From: a virus
IMG/VR virus record: IMGVR_UViG_3300025098_000148
Location: 1 to 35,040 of that record
Length of the DNA: 35,040 nucleotides
Reading direction: 5' to 3' (one strand)
A model generated the notes under the pieces. That model was not told the DNA's origin, ran no database searches, and saw nothing but the letters and a program-made list of their open reading frames with translations. This document shows, in pieces, positions 14,908 through 22,584 of the stretch (its first letter is position 1; each line of letters begins with the position of its first letter). A program made the translations under genes and the position numbers.

Positions 14908-15785
14908 ATTCTACCCATGTACATTTCTTGAACTAATACTTTTTCTGTTATATCTATATCAATTGGAACTTCAACAATATCTTCCATAACTATGTCTATG
15001 TCATTAACATTAGTATTGACTTCTAGATTAGCATATAAGTTATTGTTTATTACTTCAGCAGTTACAAAATCATGAAAGTCTTTTTGATCTGATAACCAAT
15101 CTCTTGGATGTGCTTTCTTTAATGCATGCGTTACATGATTATAAAAAGCCCATGCACTGTTATTACTCTGACCATAATCAAAAGATGGTTTATCCATTTC
15201 TTTCTTTATCATAGATACTTGTTGTGTGTCTATTATATCTTCATCAATAAATAATCTTCCTACTAACTCTGACTGCTGTTTACAGCTAAGTTTAACAGAC
15301 TTTAGATATTCTTTATCATTTATTAATCTTTTATAATATACTTCAGCATTCTTGATTTGATCCGTCATATGTAACTTAGTATCCATATTAGCTGTTCCGG
15401 TATGCTTTCTAGTGTAATTCATCATATCACCAGCAACCATTCCGTTTGAACATACTTTAACATAAGCTCCTATAGCACACTGAAACCTTGTACTTTTATC
15501 ATAAGAGTTTGTCCAAGAGAACATCATACCTAGTTCTTCTTCTTCCATTATACTGCTATCAACAGGATTTAGAGGCTTTAAATGATAGATACCTTGTGCT
15601 ACATTAGCATTCATATTAGATCTATAGACCTCTTTTATTATAGTGAATCCACTTGCATTAAGTAGACTCATAGTGTTGTCTATCACTTCTTTGTGTGATA
15701 TGACTGTGTAAGATTTACCATGGTTAGGTAAAGGTTGACTTTTTAGAAATGCTTTAGTCACTTCTGTTGGTTTTTTATATCCCAT
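14904..15785 (-). CDS. DUF932-like phage/plasmid protein (293 aa)
   Basis: The core GMMFSWTNSYDKSTRFQCAI followed by GAYVKVCSNGMVAGD and RKHTG matches the conserved centre of the DUF932 family (NSxDxSxxxxxxxGxxVxVCxNGMV), found in phages, plasmids and integrative elements and of uncertain role, often near replication genes. The C-terminal part is acidic (VNDIDIVMEDIVEVPIDIDI). The start at 15785 lies in an AT-rich 51-base gap after the radical SAM gene, which may hold a promoter, but no TAnnTTTG element is seen there. Family call moderately confident; function unknown. Confidence 0.6.
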   Translation of the reverse strand: MGYKKPTEVTKAFLKSQPLPNHGKSYTVISHKEVIDNTMSLLNASGFTIIKEVYRSNMNANVAQGIYHLKPLNPVDSSIMEEEELGMMFSWTNSYDKSTRFQCAIGAYVKVCSNGMVAGDMMNYTRKHTGTANMDTKLHMTDQIKNAEVYYKRLINDKEYLKSVKLSCKQQSELVGRLFIDEDIIDTQQVSMIKKEMDKPSFDYGQSNNSAWAFYNHVTHALKKAHPRDWLSDQKDFHDFVTAEVINNNLYANLEVNTNVNDIDIVMEDIVEVPIDIDITEKVLVQEMYMGRI

Positions 15786-15836
15786 AATTATAAACTTATT
15801 AAGTGTAAATATAATAAATTAATCTGACTCAGCAAA

Positions 15837-16679
15837 TTAAAATATATATCTTATTGTGTTTAAAGGAAAATACTTCTTGTATATATCCTTGAATTCATTG
15901 ATTAGCCTGCCTTTATGTTCTAAAGGATACCTCATAACGCCTGATTGATTTTTAACTTCATAAGAACGCCTCATTAGTTCCTGGGCTTCTGGTGATGCTT
16001 TAATCATTTGGTTCTTATGATTGGTTAAAGCTATAACCTCACATTTATTTATACCTGCTAGTTCTTTTACCTGTTTAAAAAGCTTATTATATTCTTCTTT
16101 CCAACCGGGATAAAAGACTAAAGGGCTATAATTAAGATGAACTTGCCAACCTAAATCTTTGAGACGGTTAACATCAGCTATACGGCTTTCTATCTTTTGC
16201 ATCTTAGGTTCTAATATATTAGAATACTTCTGAGGCATAAGACTAACACGTACTCTTGGAGGCTTGTTAAAATTACTAACGTCTAACGTTAATAGTCCTG
16301 GATACTTTGTAGCCATTGTTGTATTAAGATTTTTATGTTTATCATACATAAGCAAGTAATCATATAAAGAAATTCCTGCTTTCTTTACATGTTTTTGCAT
16401 AAGTACTAAATCTGTATTACAAGCAATGTCTACCATTGTGTATATAGGGTCTTGTTGATCAGGTACCTTATAGTAACTTTTTTCCCAATCAACAACAGAC
16501 TTAAATATTTGGTCAACGTTTCTATTTACAAAAACTCTTTTACCATTATACCTAGACATATAACAATAGGTATCTACACAGCCACCAAAACAACCATATA
16601 TGAGGTTTGGGGCTATGCAGTTAGCACTATTATTATTTGGTTTAGTTACAAGAGTTGTTGTTTTCTGTACCTTAATCAT
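15837..16679 (-). CDS. Radical SAM protein, spore-photoproduct-lyase-like
   Basis: The cluster region is YGCFGGCVDTYCYMSRYN, with Cys30, Cys34 and Cys39, so the spacing is CX3CX4C rather than the canonical radical SAM CX3CX2C. The TYCYM context and the downstream VSLMPQKYSNILEPKMQKIE, then VNRLKDLGWQVHLNYSPLVF and YPGWKEEYNKLF follow the order seen in spore photoproduct lyase and its phage homologues (SLxPxxxxxxxE...R...LxxxGxxVxxxxxPxxxxPGWxxxY). Such enzymes reverse thymine photodimers using S-adenosylmethionine. Length (280) is somewhat below SplB (about 340). It overlaps the MazG-like gene by 8 bases, inside the replication/nucleotide block, consistent with UV repair of phage DNA. Substrate is inferred. 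Confidence 0.6.
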   Translation of the reverse strand: MIKVQKTTTLVTKPNNNSANCIAPNLIYGCFGGCVDTYCYMSRYNGKRVFVNRNVDQIFKSVVDWEKSYYKVPDQQDPIYTMVDIACNTDLVLMQKHVKKAGISLYDYLLMYDKHKNLNTTMATKYPGLLTLDVSNFNKPPRVRVSLMPQKYSNILEPKMQKIESRIADVNRLKDLGWQVHLNYSPLVFYPGWKEEYNKLFKQVKELAGINKCEVIALTNHKNQMIKASPEAQELMRRSYEVKNQSGVMRYPLEHKGRLINEFKDIYKKYFPLNTIRYIF

Positions 16680-17031
16680 TTCTTATGTAAGCTGACTCAG
16701 TGCCAGATATAATATCTATATCTTTTACTTCAATATCTTTTACAAATTGACCGTTAACCATCTTTCCGGTACGTTTAGAGATTACATCATAAGCTGACTT
16801 GAGGCAGTATTCTAAAGATACATTCTGCATCTTAGCCTGAATAATCAAGGTGACCATAATATCACCCATAGCATCAACAATCTCTTCACGGTCATTAGCA
16901 TTGATAGCCGTGCAGAGTTCAGTTGTTTCTTCTAATGTTTTCAACGCTTGGGCCATTGGTGTGGCTTTGTCAAAAATACCTTTTTCTTCTGCCCAGCTTT
17001 CTACTGCACATTCTAGTTCAAAATAATCCAT
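16672..17031 (-). CDS. MazG-like nucleotide pyrophosphohydrolase
   Basis: Contains the all-alpha NTP pyrophosphatase signature EExxE...ExxD: Glu34, Glu35 and Glu38 in KTLEETTELC, and Glu50 and Asp53 with Asp57 in REEIVDAMGDIMV. These residues bind Mg2+ and hydrolyse (d)NTPs to monophosphate plus pyrophosphate. Size (119) fits single-domain phage MazG-like proteins. It sits directly downstream of the DNA polymerase (4 bases) and overlaps the radical SAM gene by 8 bases, so it is co-expressed with replication. Phage MazG proteins have been linked to dNTP-pool editing, (p)ppGpp modulation and modified-base genomes; which applies here cannot be told. Confidence 0.8.
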   Translation of the reverse strand: MDYFELECAVESWAEEKGIFDKATPMAQALKTLEETTELCTAINANDREEIVDAMGDIMVTLIIQAKMQNVSLEYCLKSAYDVISKRTGKMVNGQFVKDIEVKDIDIISGTESAYIRND

Positions 17032-17035
17032 ATGT

Positions 17036-19027
17036 TTAAAATAATTTTAATTGATTAGATGACACCGTTAATATACTATTTATCTCAGACTCAATTGCTT
17101 GTAGATAATAAAGCTTATTGATATTATAGTTTTCCCATTTAGGTTCTACTTGCATATCATTAAATAAACTTTGTAACCACTTACCAGCCTCTAGTTGTAT
17201 TTCACGATCATCATTTTTGTTAACTTTTACGATCTTTACTCCATCTTTAGATATAAAATACCTATTGATTTTTTGTAATTTATCTTCAGTGTACTTGCCA
17301 TCTTTAACATATCTTGCTACTTGTTGCCAATTACCCTTTGATTTACCACCTATACAATAATCTAGAATGTTTTTATTTTGTTCTAGATAGTCTTCAGGTA
17401 ATATGTTTTTTACGAAGAAAGCATATATAGCTTTTGGTATAACTAACTTAGACTTGTTTTTATGTAACTGTAGGTTATGAAAATCAAATCTACCTTTCAG
17501 CTTAACAGGAGCATAGCTAAACTTATCATTCTTGACATTAAATAAATAATGTGGTAATGATTGTTTTACTTCTCTAAACTTTGTTATGTCAACATCAATA
17601 AAGTTGTTTACACCTATATAGTTATTTACATCTGAAAGTATTAATTTTTGATATTCATCATGTTCTAAGTTTAAACTAGTTTTCTCCTCCCACTCTTTAC
17701 ATATCTGCATATATAAATCATAGTGCTCTCTTGGTATAATAGTTTCTACACCATCCGTGTTCTGTAATAAAGCAACAGCACCCGGTATACGCTCCATGAT
17801 TTGTTCATACAACATCATCAACGTTAGCTGACCATTAATTGTAATTCTCATACACAATTCTGGATCATAAAAGAAGCTATTTACATCATTGCTAAGACCA
17901 AATGTAGAATTAAGTATAATCTTATATACATAATTCATTGGATTGCTCTTAGGAATCTTCTTACGCTCTTCAAAGAACCACTCATACTGATCACAAAACT
18001 GGTCAACTGGAAAATGTTCAGGAGACCATTTATTTTTGATTGCTAAGTTTGGGTAAAAAGATGTTACATCTGAACTCATAATTAACATATCATCATCACT
18101 TTCATAAACACCTTTGTTAGCAGCACCATGTGCACCACCTAAACCAAAATGTGTCTTTACAGATTTATAGTTTATATGATATTTGAAACTACCTTTCAGG
18201 TTAGAAGCATCTATCTCTAAAGTTTTAAACCTATCATGTAGTGTTTTAAACTCTTGAGATGTAAATGAAATGTATGGTAATAAAATATCAGATACTTTAA
18301 TATTAGATCTATGAGTCCTCATTTGTTTGAGATCTCTTTTTGGTATATTAAGCTTTTCTGATAAATAATAACCAAATAGTTCTTTACTAATTCTTGGTTC
18401 AGAGGCGCTATATAGATTTATATTATATGTATCTGTTAGTTCTTTACGTAGTTTAATCTGTGACTTTGACCTATTAAATATTTCTTTGGTTGACTGTACA
18501 TCATTAACATTATATTCAATGATAGTGTTAATCTCCTCAAGAGTTTTAATTTCAGCTGTATGATCTATAGGCATTTCTAATATATTTTGCCAGTCCATAC
18601 TATATTGTATCCACTTAAGACTAGAACGTTTAGCCGGGTTATCCCAATGGTGTAACTTAAATAGATCTATCTGACCTATTTTCATCTTCCATATGGGGTA
18701 ATCCATAAACTCTTTGTTATTAGACTTATTAATACAGTACTGTGCGTACTTATAAATTATATTAGCTATCTCACATCCTTTAAGATTGTCCCATAAATAG
18801 TAATTATCTATTATATATTGAGTGATCTGGCCATCAAATGCTAAACCATTGTATGATATATGCCACTCTTTATTATCTACATTATCTTTTAAGAAACTTA
18901 TAAAATCATCAAAATCATTACGCAGGTCATGAACAACAAATGTTTTACTCTCATTTGTTTTATAATGCTCAAATACCCCGGTGAAACAATTAGATAAAGT
19001 TTCATAGTCCATTACCCAGTGTTTCAT
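17036..19027 (-). CDS. DNA polymerase, family B with 3'-5' exonuclease
   Basis: Replicative polymerase of 663 residues. Exonuclease motifs: Exo I DYE (Asp7, Glu9), Exo II SYNGLAFDGQ, Exo III EYNVNDVQSTKEI. Polymerase motifs: motif A SSDVTSFYPNLA (Asp320), motif B KIILNSTFGLSN (Lys369 to Gly377) and motif C LLQNTDGVET with Asp425 retained and the first Asp of the usual DTD replaced by Asn423. Asp320 and Asp425 are the two metal-binding carboxylates, so activity should be intact. The compact length lacks the large insertions of cellular enzymes. Neighbours are MazG-like (4 bases downstream) and a small helical protein (12 bases upstream). No terminal-protein gene is recognised, so protein priming cannot be claimed. 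Confidence 0.93.
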   Translation of the reverse strand: MKHWVMDYETLSNCFTGVFEHYKTNESKTFVVHDLRNDFDDFISFLKDNVDNKEWHISYNGLAFDGQITQYIIDNYYLWDNLKGCEIANIIYKYAQYCINKSNNKEFMDYPIWKMKIGQIDLFKLHHWDNPAKRSSLKWIQYSMDWQNILEMPIDHTAEIKTLEEINTIIEYNVNDVQSTKEIFNRSKSQIKLRKELTDTYNINLYSASEPRISKELFGYYLSEKLNIPKRDLKQMRTHRSNIKVSDILLPYISFTSQEFKTLHDRFKTLEIDASNLKGSFKYHINYKSVKTHFGLGGAHGAANKGVYESDDDMLIMSSDVTSFYPNLAIKNKWSPEHFPVDQFCDQYEWFFEERKKIPKSNPMNYVYKIILNSTFGLSNDVNSFFYDPELCMRITINGQLTLMMLYEQIMERIPGAVALLQNTDGVETIIPREHYDLYMQICKEWEEKTSLNLEHDEYQKLILSDVNNYIGVNNFIDVDITKFREVKQSLPHYLFNVKNDKFSYAPVKLKGRFDFHNLQLHKNKSKLVIPKAIYAFFVKNILPEDYLEQNKNILDYCIGGKSKGNWQQVARYVKDGKYTEDKLQKINRYFISKDGVKIVKVNKNDDREIQLEAGKWLQSLFNDMQVEPKWENYNINKLYYLQAIESEINSILTVSSNQLKLF

Positions 19028-19039
19028 TTTTTATGTTTT

Positions 19040-19363
19040 TTAAGAGCTAGAGTCATTATTCTCTTTCTCATTTGAATTAGTGTTTCCATCATTATAATTT
19101 TTAAGTGCCACTACTTTAGCTTCTAGTATTAGATCCATAATACTATCATAGATACTTTCTACCGCTTCTGGTGATCCATCACGCTCTAACTTTTTATCTA
19201 TTTCTCTCTCATATAAGTCAACTGTTTTGATTACATGCTTAATCTTTTGTTTAACTTTTTGAGTATGTATATACTGTAACCCGTGTGCTATCTCACCCAT
19301 GCACTTAGTCATAGCAAACAGGATGTTAACATCCATTATTTCTTCTGCTTTTAATTGTTTCAT
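19040..19363 (-). CDS. Small helical protein upstream of the polymerase (107 aa)
   Basis: Predicted almost entirely helical: KAEEIMDVNILFAMTKCMGE, then KQKIKHVIKTVDLYEREIDK and SIYDSIMDLILEAKVVAL, with a disordered Asn/Ser/Glu tail (NSNEKENNDSSS). No family is recognised. The 12-base spacing to the DNA polymerase suggests a replication accessory role such as a polymerase-binding or clamp-like factor, but nothing in the sequence proves it. A terminator-like hairpin sits just upstream, separating it from the 19439 gene. Confidence 0.6.
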   Translation of the reverse strand: MKQLKAEEIMDVNILFAMTKCMGEIAHGLQYIHTQKVKQKIKHVIKTVDLYEREIDKKLERDGSPEAVESIYDSIMDLILEAKVVALKNYNDGNTNSNEKENNDSSS

Positions 19364-19382
19364 AATTTAATTTATTAGAGCC

Positions 19383-19408
19383 AAAAAAAGCCCAAATCAA
19401 TGAGCTTT
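19383..19408 (-). terminator. Rho-independent-type terminator upstream of the polymerase pair
   Basis: On the - strand AAAGCTC (19408-19402), an 8-base loop and GGGCTTT (19393-19387) form a 7-bp stem with one G-U pair, followed by a run of T through 19383. It lies 20 bases before the 19363 start, between co-directional genes, so it probably attenuates rather than fully stops the replication transcript. Confidence 0.6.
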
Positions 19409-19438
19409 CTTTTTAAAAATCAATAAAGTGTTAGACCT

Positions 19439-19858
19439 TTATTGACCAGGTAGAATTAAATTAGATGTTTTAGTTTCCTTTACATCTACATTCATAAACT
19501 GTGTGTAGTCAAATTCTGAAGCATTAACAGCAAACATATGAATAAAAGTTTCTATATCAGCTTTATCATTAAGATAAAACTCAGAGAAAGTATCTACTAG
19601 CCTTCTCTCTTCTTTAACCGTTTTACCAGTTTGTTGATTTGGTGTTTTTAATCTTTGTGGATCTCCGTTATCATCTAACTTTGGTACCATATGATAAGAT
19701 TGTTTCATCACTTTACTGATGACAGCTAAAATACCTGACGCAGGGTCAAACATAGCTTCTGTATAAGGTGAGTCTAAACTCACAGGAATTAATGTAAAAG
19801 AATTTACATTTCTAAATACTGATTTTACCAGCATCATATTTTGTCCTATTTGTGCCAT
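19439..19858 (-). CDS. Conserved-looking protein of unknown function (139 aa)
   Basis: Begins MAQIGQNMMLVKSVFRNVNS and contains two strand-rich segments (SFTLIPVSLDSPYTEAMFDP, GILAVISKVMKQSYHMVP) and an acidic helix (DKADIETFIHMFAVNASEFD). It looks like a small beta-alpha protein. No catalytic motif is seen. The size, beta content and abundant polar linker (DDNGDPQRLKTPNQQTGK) would suit an OB-fold or DNA-binding accessory protein, but this is a guess. It is preceded by a possible promoter element and followed by a terminator-like hairpin, so it may be expressed as its own short transcript and at higher level than its neighbours. Confidence 0.6.
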   Translation of the reverse strand: MAQIGQNMMLVKSVFRNVNSFTLIPVSLDSPYTEAMFDPASGILAVISKVMKQSYHMVPKLDDNGDPQRLKTPNQQTGKTVKEERRLVDTFSEFYLNDKADIETFIHMFAVNASEFDYTQFMNVDVKETKTSNLILPGQ

Positions 19859-19866
19859 AATTGGTT

Positions 19867-20445
19867 TTATTTATTGCTCAAAGATATTGAAGTATCTTCT
19901 AATAACCTAGCTAAAAGATAATTATTATCAACTAAGGTTTCTTTTTCTAGATCTGGAGGTGTGCATATCTCATGAACATCTTTCAATTGTTCAACTGATA
20001 CATTCAAGAACTCTGCATATTCTTCATGACTTTCTTGTGGTGATAAAAATGAATGAACATACTCAGAAACCTTATCATCATCTCCAAAATAATCTAATAT
20101 ATTAATTTTACTATCTATACTTATGTTTGAATACTTACCTTTAATGAAGTTATCATAATCAAACTTTAATGAAGTAAAATCATAAACTATCAGGTGTCTT
20201 CTCTCACTAAGTTTTATATGCTTATAAAAATGTTTATGAGAAAATACATGCTTTTCCAAAAACAATATAAATTTCTTAGTCATAGGGGTCTGATATAAAC
20301 ACATAAACATTGTATCATCAATAGAGTAGACATCTTCCAAGGCTATATAAGTTTGCCTAGGAACATGTCCAATGCCTTTTTTGTACCCAAGTAATGGATA
20401 CATAAAAACTTTACTCTTTTGAAAATAGTCTGTGTAAACACCCAT
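19867..20445 (-). CDS. Protein of unknown function (192 aa)
   Basis: A mixed sequence with an aromatic N-terminus (YTDYFQKSKVFMYPLLGYKK), a His/Lys-rich middle (FLEKHVFSHKHFYKHIKLSE) and an acidic C-terminal half (DYFGDDDKVSEYVHSF, PPDLEKETLVDNN). No family or catalytic motif is recognised. It lies one base from the PD-(D/E)XK nuclease gene and 8 bases from the 139-residue gene, so it belongs to the recombination/replication operon. Its late residues overlap a TATCTTTG promoter-like element for the next gene. Confidence 0.6.
   Translation of the reverse strand: MGVYTDYFQKSKVFMYPLLGYKKGIGHVPRQTYIALEDVYSIDDTMFMCLYQTPMTKKFILFLEKHVFSHKHFYKHIKLSERRHLIVYDFTSLKFDYDNFIKGKYSNISIDSKINILDYFGDDDKVSEYVHSFLSPQESHEEYAEFLNVSVEQLKDVHEICTPPDLEKETLVDNNYLLARLLEDTSISLSNK
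19879..19886 (-). promoter_or_regulatory. TATCTTTG element ahead of the 19858 gene
   Basis: TATCTTTG on the - strand fits the Bacteroidota -7 consensus TAnnTTTG and lies about 20 bases before the ATG at 19858. No TTG is found 17-23 bases upstream, so the promoter would be weak or non-canonical. The same octamer with a proper upstream partner occurs at 31693-31700 and 32415-32422. Confidence 0.3.
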
Positions 20446-20446
20446 A

Positions 20447-21442
20447 CTATAATTTAACTTTATTTACTAAAAATTCATAGGGTAAACTATAGTTTCTTTC
20501 ATTATAATGATACTCAGCTGCTTTTAATACACCACCAAGACCTTCTGCCCAACCACCTAATGTTTGTTGAGACACATCAAATACATAAGTTTGATTATAT
20601 TTATCAATTACAACAAATTTAAAGTCTATTGTATAATCATCACGGTTCTCTACAGATTCCATATAGTCCCATACTAACTTACAATATATAGATGCTTGCA
20701 ACCAATAATTATAAAAATCTACTGTTTCTTTAAAATCACTTATTGTTTTACCTGTGGTTTTTAAATCAGTTATAACAGCTTTTTTCTCCTTATGATCTAT
20801 GCTAAAGAAATCTATATAACCATGTAAACCAAAAGGTAAACCTTTCAATTTACAGCTAAGGTATTTTTCTGCATGTGTTTCATAATCATCTAATTCAAAA
20901 TCTGTAGGTGCCTCTTCAAATATAGCCATAACATCACTGTTACTTTTAATAATCTCAGATTGATCTTTACATCTTAGTAAAGTATCTTCATCTATTACAT
21001 CTACATTGCTATTAGATAAAAATTCCCAGTAAGGTTCAAACTCATCTTTTATGATTTTAACTATACGTTGTTCATCTGTTTTAAGAGATTGATACAAGTT
21101 CATTTCTTTGAGTGAATCCAATACTATTTCAGATGGAACATCAAAGAGCTTTTCTGCATCTGTATACAAAGACATATTTTTTAATACCTTTCTGACACTA
21201 TCTGATGGTGCTTTACCGGGTGTTATACTAAACTTATCTTTTAAATTATCAGGTTCAAATAATAAACAATGAAGTAGCTTTCCTTCTACTAAATGCTTAT
21301 CTGTTCTAACCTCTTTATCTTTTAATATATAATCCTTATAAAATAAGAATGGTGAAAATAATAACTTGTTTAAAGAAGAGTAGCTAAAGCAAAATTTATT
21401 ATTTGCATAAAACTCCTCTTCTTTTTGAAAATTTCTATTCAT
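20447..21442 (-). CDS. PD-(D/E)XK exonuclease (RecB/Cas4-like)
   Basis: The N-terminal helix motif GKLLH (Gly54 to His58) is followed by the nuclease core GYIDFF (Asp211) and ITDLKTTGK (Asp226, Lys228), then the QASIY motif about 20 residues later. This order, GxxxH, D...DxK, QxxxY, is that of PDDEXK_1/RecB-type single-strand or end-processing nucleases, which in phages work in recombination together with an annealase and SSB. A Sak4-like ATPase and an SSB-like protein are encoded upstream in the same block. Length 331 fits stand-alone members. It overlaps the 21435 gene by 8 bases and is one base from the 192-residue gene. Confidence 0.8.
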   Translation of the reverse strand: MNRNFQKEEEFYANNKFCFSYSSLNKLLFSPFLFYKDYILKDKEVRTDKHLVEGKLLHCLLFEPDNLKDKFSITPGKAPSDSVRKVLKNMSLYTDAEKLFDVPSEIVLDSLKEMNLYQSLKTDEQRIVKIIKDEFEPYWEFLSNSNVDVIDEDTLLRCKDQSEIIKSNSDVMAIFEEAPTDFELDDYETHAEKYLSCKLKGLPFGLHGYIDFFSIDHKEKKAVITDLKTTGKTISDFKETVDFYNYWLQASIYCKLVWDYMESVENRDDYTIDFKFVVIDKYNQTYVFDVSQQTLGGWAEGLGGVLKAAEYHYNERNYSLPYEFLVNKVKL

Positions 21443-22577
21443 TTACGTTTTCTTCTATTTTGTCTACAATATACAAATTATCTAAATCAACTTTAAATAT
21501 ATCTGAACTATCACCAACAATTGGTCCAAGTAAAGTATTTAAAAGCTGCTTTCTAGATTTATCTACTGCAAACCTTGTTAATTTTCTATCTTTTGCTAAT
21601 AATGATAAGTAATTATTAAAACTATATATGGTGTTTGTGTTATGAACTCCTTCATATGCTTTTAATCTATTACGCATTGCCTTAACATTAACTGAATTCC
21701 AGTTATTTGTACTCTTGAACCATTCATATTTCCAATAATATAATCCTGATACTACATCAAAAGATTTTTCTATATTACAATTAGCCATCATTTCTACTGC
21801 TAAAGATCTGTTGTCTATATCTGTGCTTTCAATCATTTTTCTAATATCTTCATATTTATCATTCCCTATTACTGCTAGCTCACTATCAATAATATTAGAT
21901 ATATCAGTATCAAACACAATTTGACTTGTTGACTGCATAAGATTATTAAAAGCTTCCGCACTCTTTTTAGGTAATATCCAATCATTACCCTCATCATTAC
22001 TCAGATCTTCATCAATCATATATTTATTTACCTCGTCATATAATTTAGGGCTGCTGCCGTTCCAATGCTTATTTACTTTAAAATCTATCATACTAAAAGT
22101 TGGAGTTTCATTTAAAAACTCTTGTATTTTAGCTGTTGCTAAATCAGTAAATGCATCTTTATCTGCTTTCATCCATTTTACAACTTGAAATAAAGACTGA
22201 TATGGTATAGAACTAGCCCATGTTCTTTCAAGTAGGGTGTCAAATAATTTTAATGATACTATACATATATCTGCTTTTGTTATATCTCTTATAACTTTAC
22301 AATTATATTTATCTTTTATCAAATCCATTTTTTGTCTTGGCAGAGTTATCTTAGGAAATCTATATATTTTTTTATCCTGCAGATCTATTTCTTGATCACT
22401 TTCTACTACAGGTAAACCTATTTTTTCTAAATCTTCAGCTTCAACTTGCCAACCATTTTTATTATATAGCCATTGCTCTTCAACTTTATTAAATTCTATA
22501 GCGGATGCTTTAATTTTGCCATTTGAATCTATATGCTCATCATATAGATAAATATTAAATTTGTACTTCGGTCTCAT
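21435..22577 (-). CDS. Unknown protein A of the MoxR cassette (380 aa), possible BRCT-like module
   Basis: No known family is recognised. A segment near residues 72-112 (KKIYRFPKITLPRQKMDLIK, then CKVIRDITKADICIVSLKLF) aligns by eye with a segment of the neighbouring 343-residue protein (KKAFILPKCNVSQDRLKSAL, then ITVTNDYELADLIIGHEE). The shape, strand, helix, strand, then ADxxI, is reminiscent of a BRCT or other Rossmann-like half. A later stretch, RSLAVEMMANCNIEKSFDVV, resembles ALALKIVPTIDYKKNYHLLW in the neighbour. The two genes therefore look like diverged tandem paralogues. Spacing of 7 bases to the neighbour places it in the same operon as the MoxR ATPase and VWA protein. Confidence 0.65.
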   Translation of the reverse strand: MRPKYKFNIYLYDEHIDSNGKIKASAIEFNKVEEQWLYNKNGWQVEAEDLEKIGLPVVESDQEIDLQDKKIYRFPKITLPRQKMDLIKDKYNCKVIRDITKADICIVSLKLFDTLLERTWASSIPYQSLFQVVKWMKADKDAFTDLATAKIQEFLNETPTFSMIDFKVNKHWNGSSPKLYDEVNKYMIDEDLSNDEGNDWILPKKSAEAFNNLMQSTSQIVFDTDISNIIDSELAVIGNDKYEDIRKMIESTDIDNRSLAVEMMANCNIEKSFDVVSGLYYWKYEWFKSTNNWNSVNVKAMRNRLKAYEGVHNTNTIYSFNNYLSLLAKDRKLTRFAVDKSRKQLLNTLLGPIVGDSSDIFKVDLDNLYIVDKIEENVNE

Positions 22578-22584
22578 AATTTTT

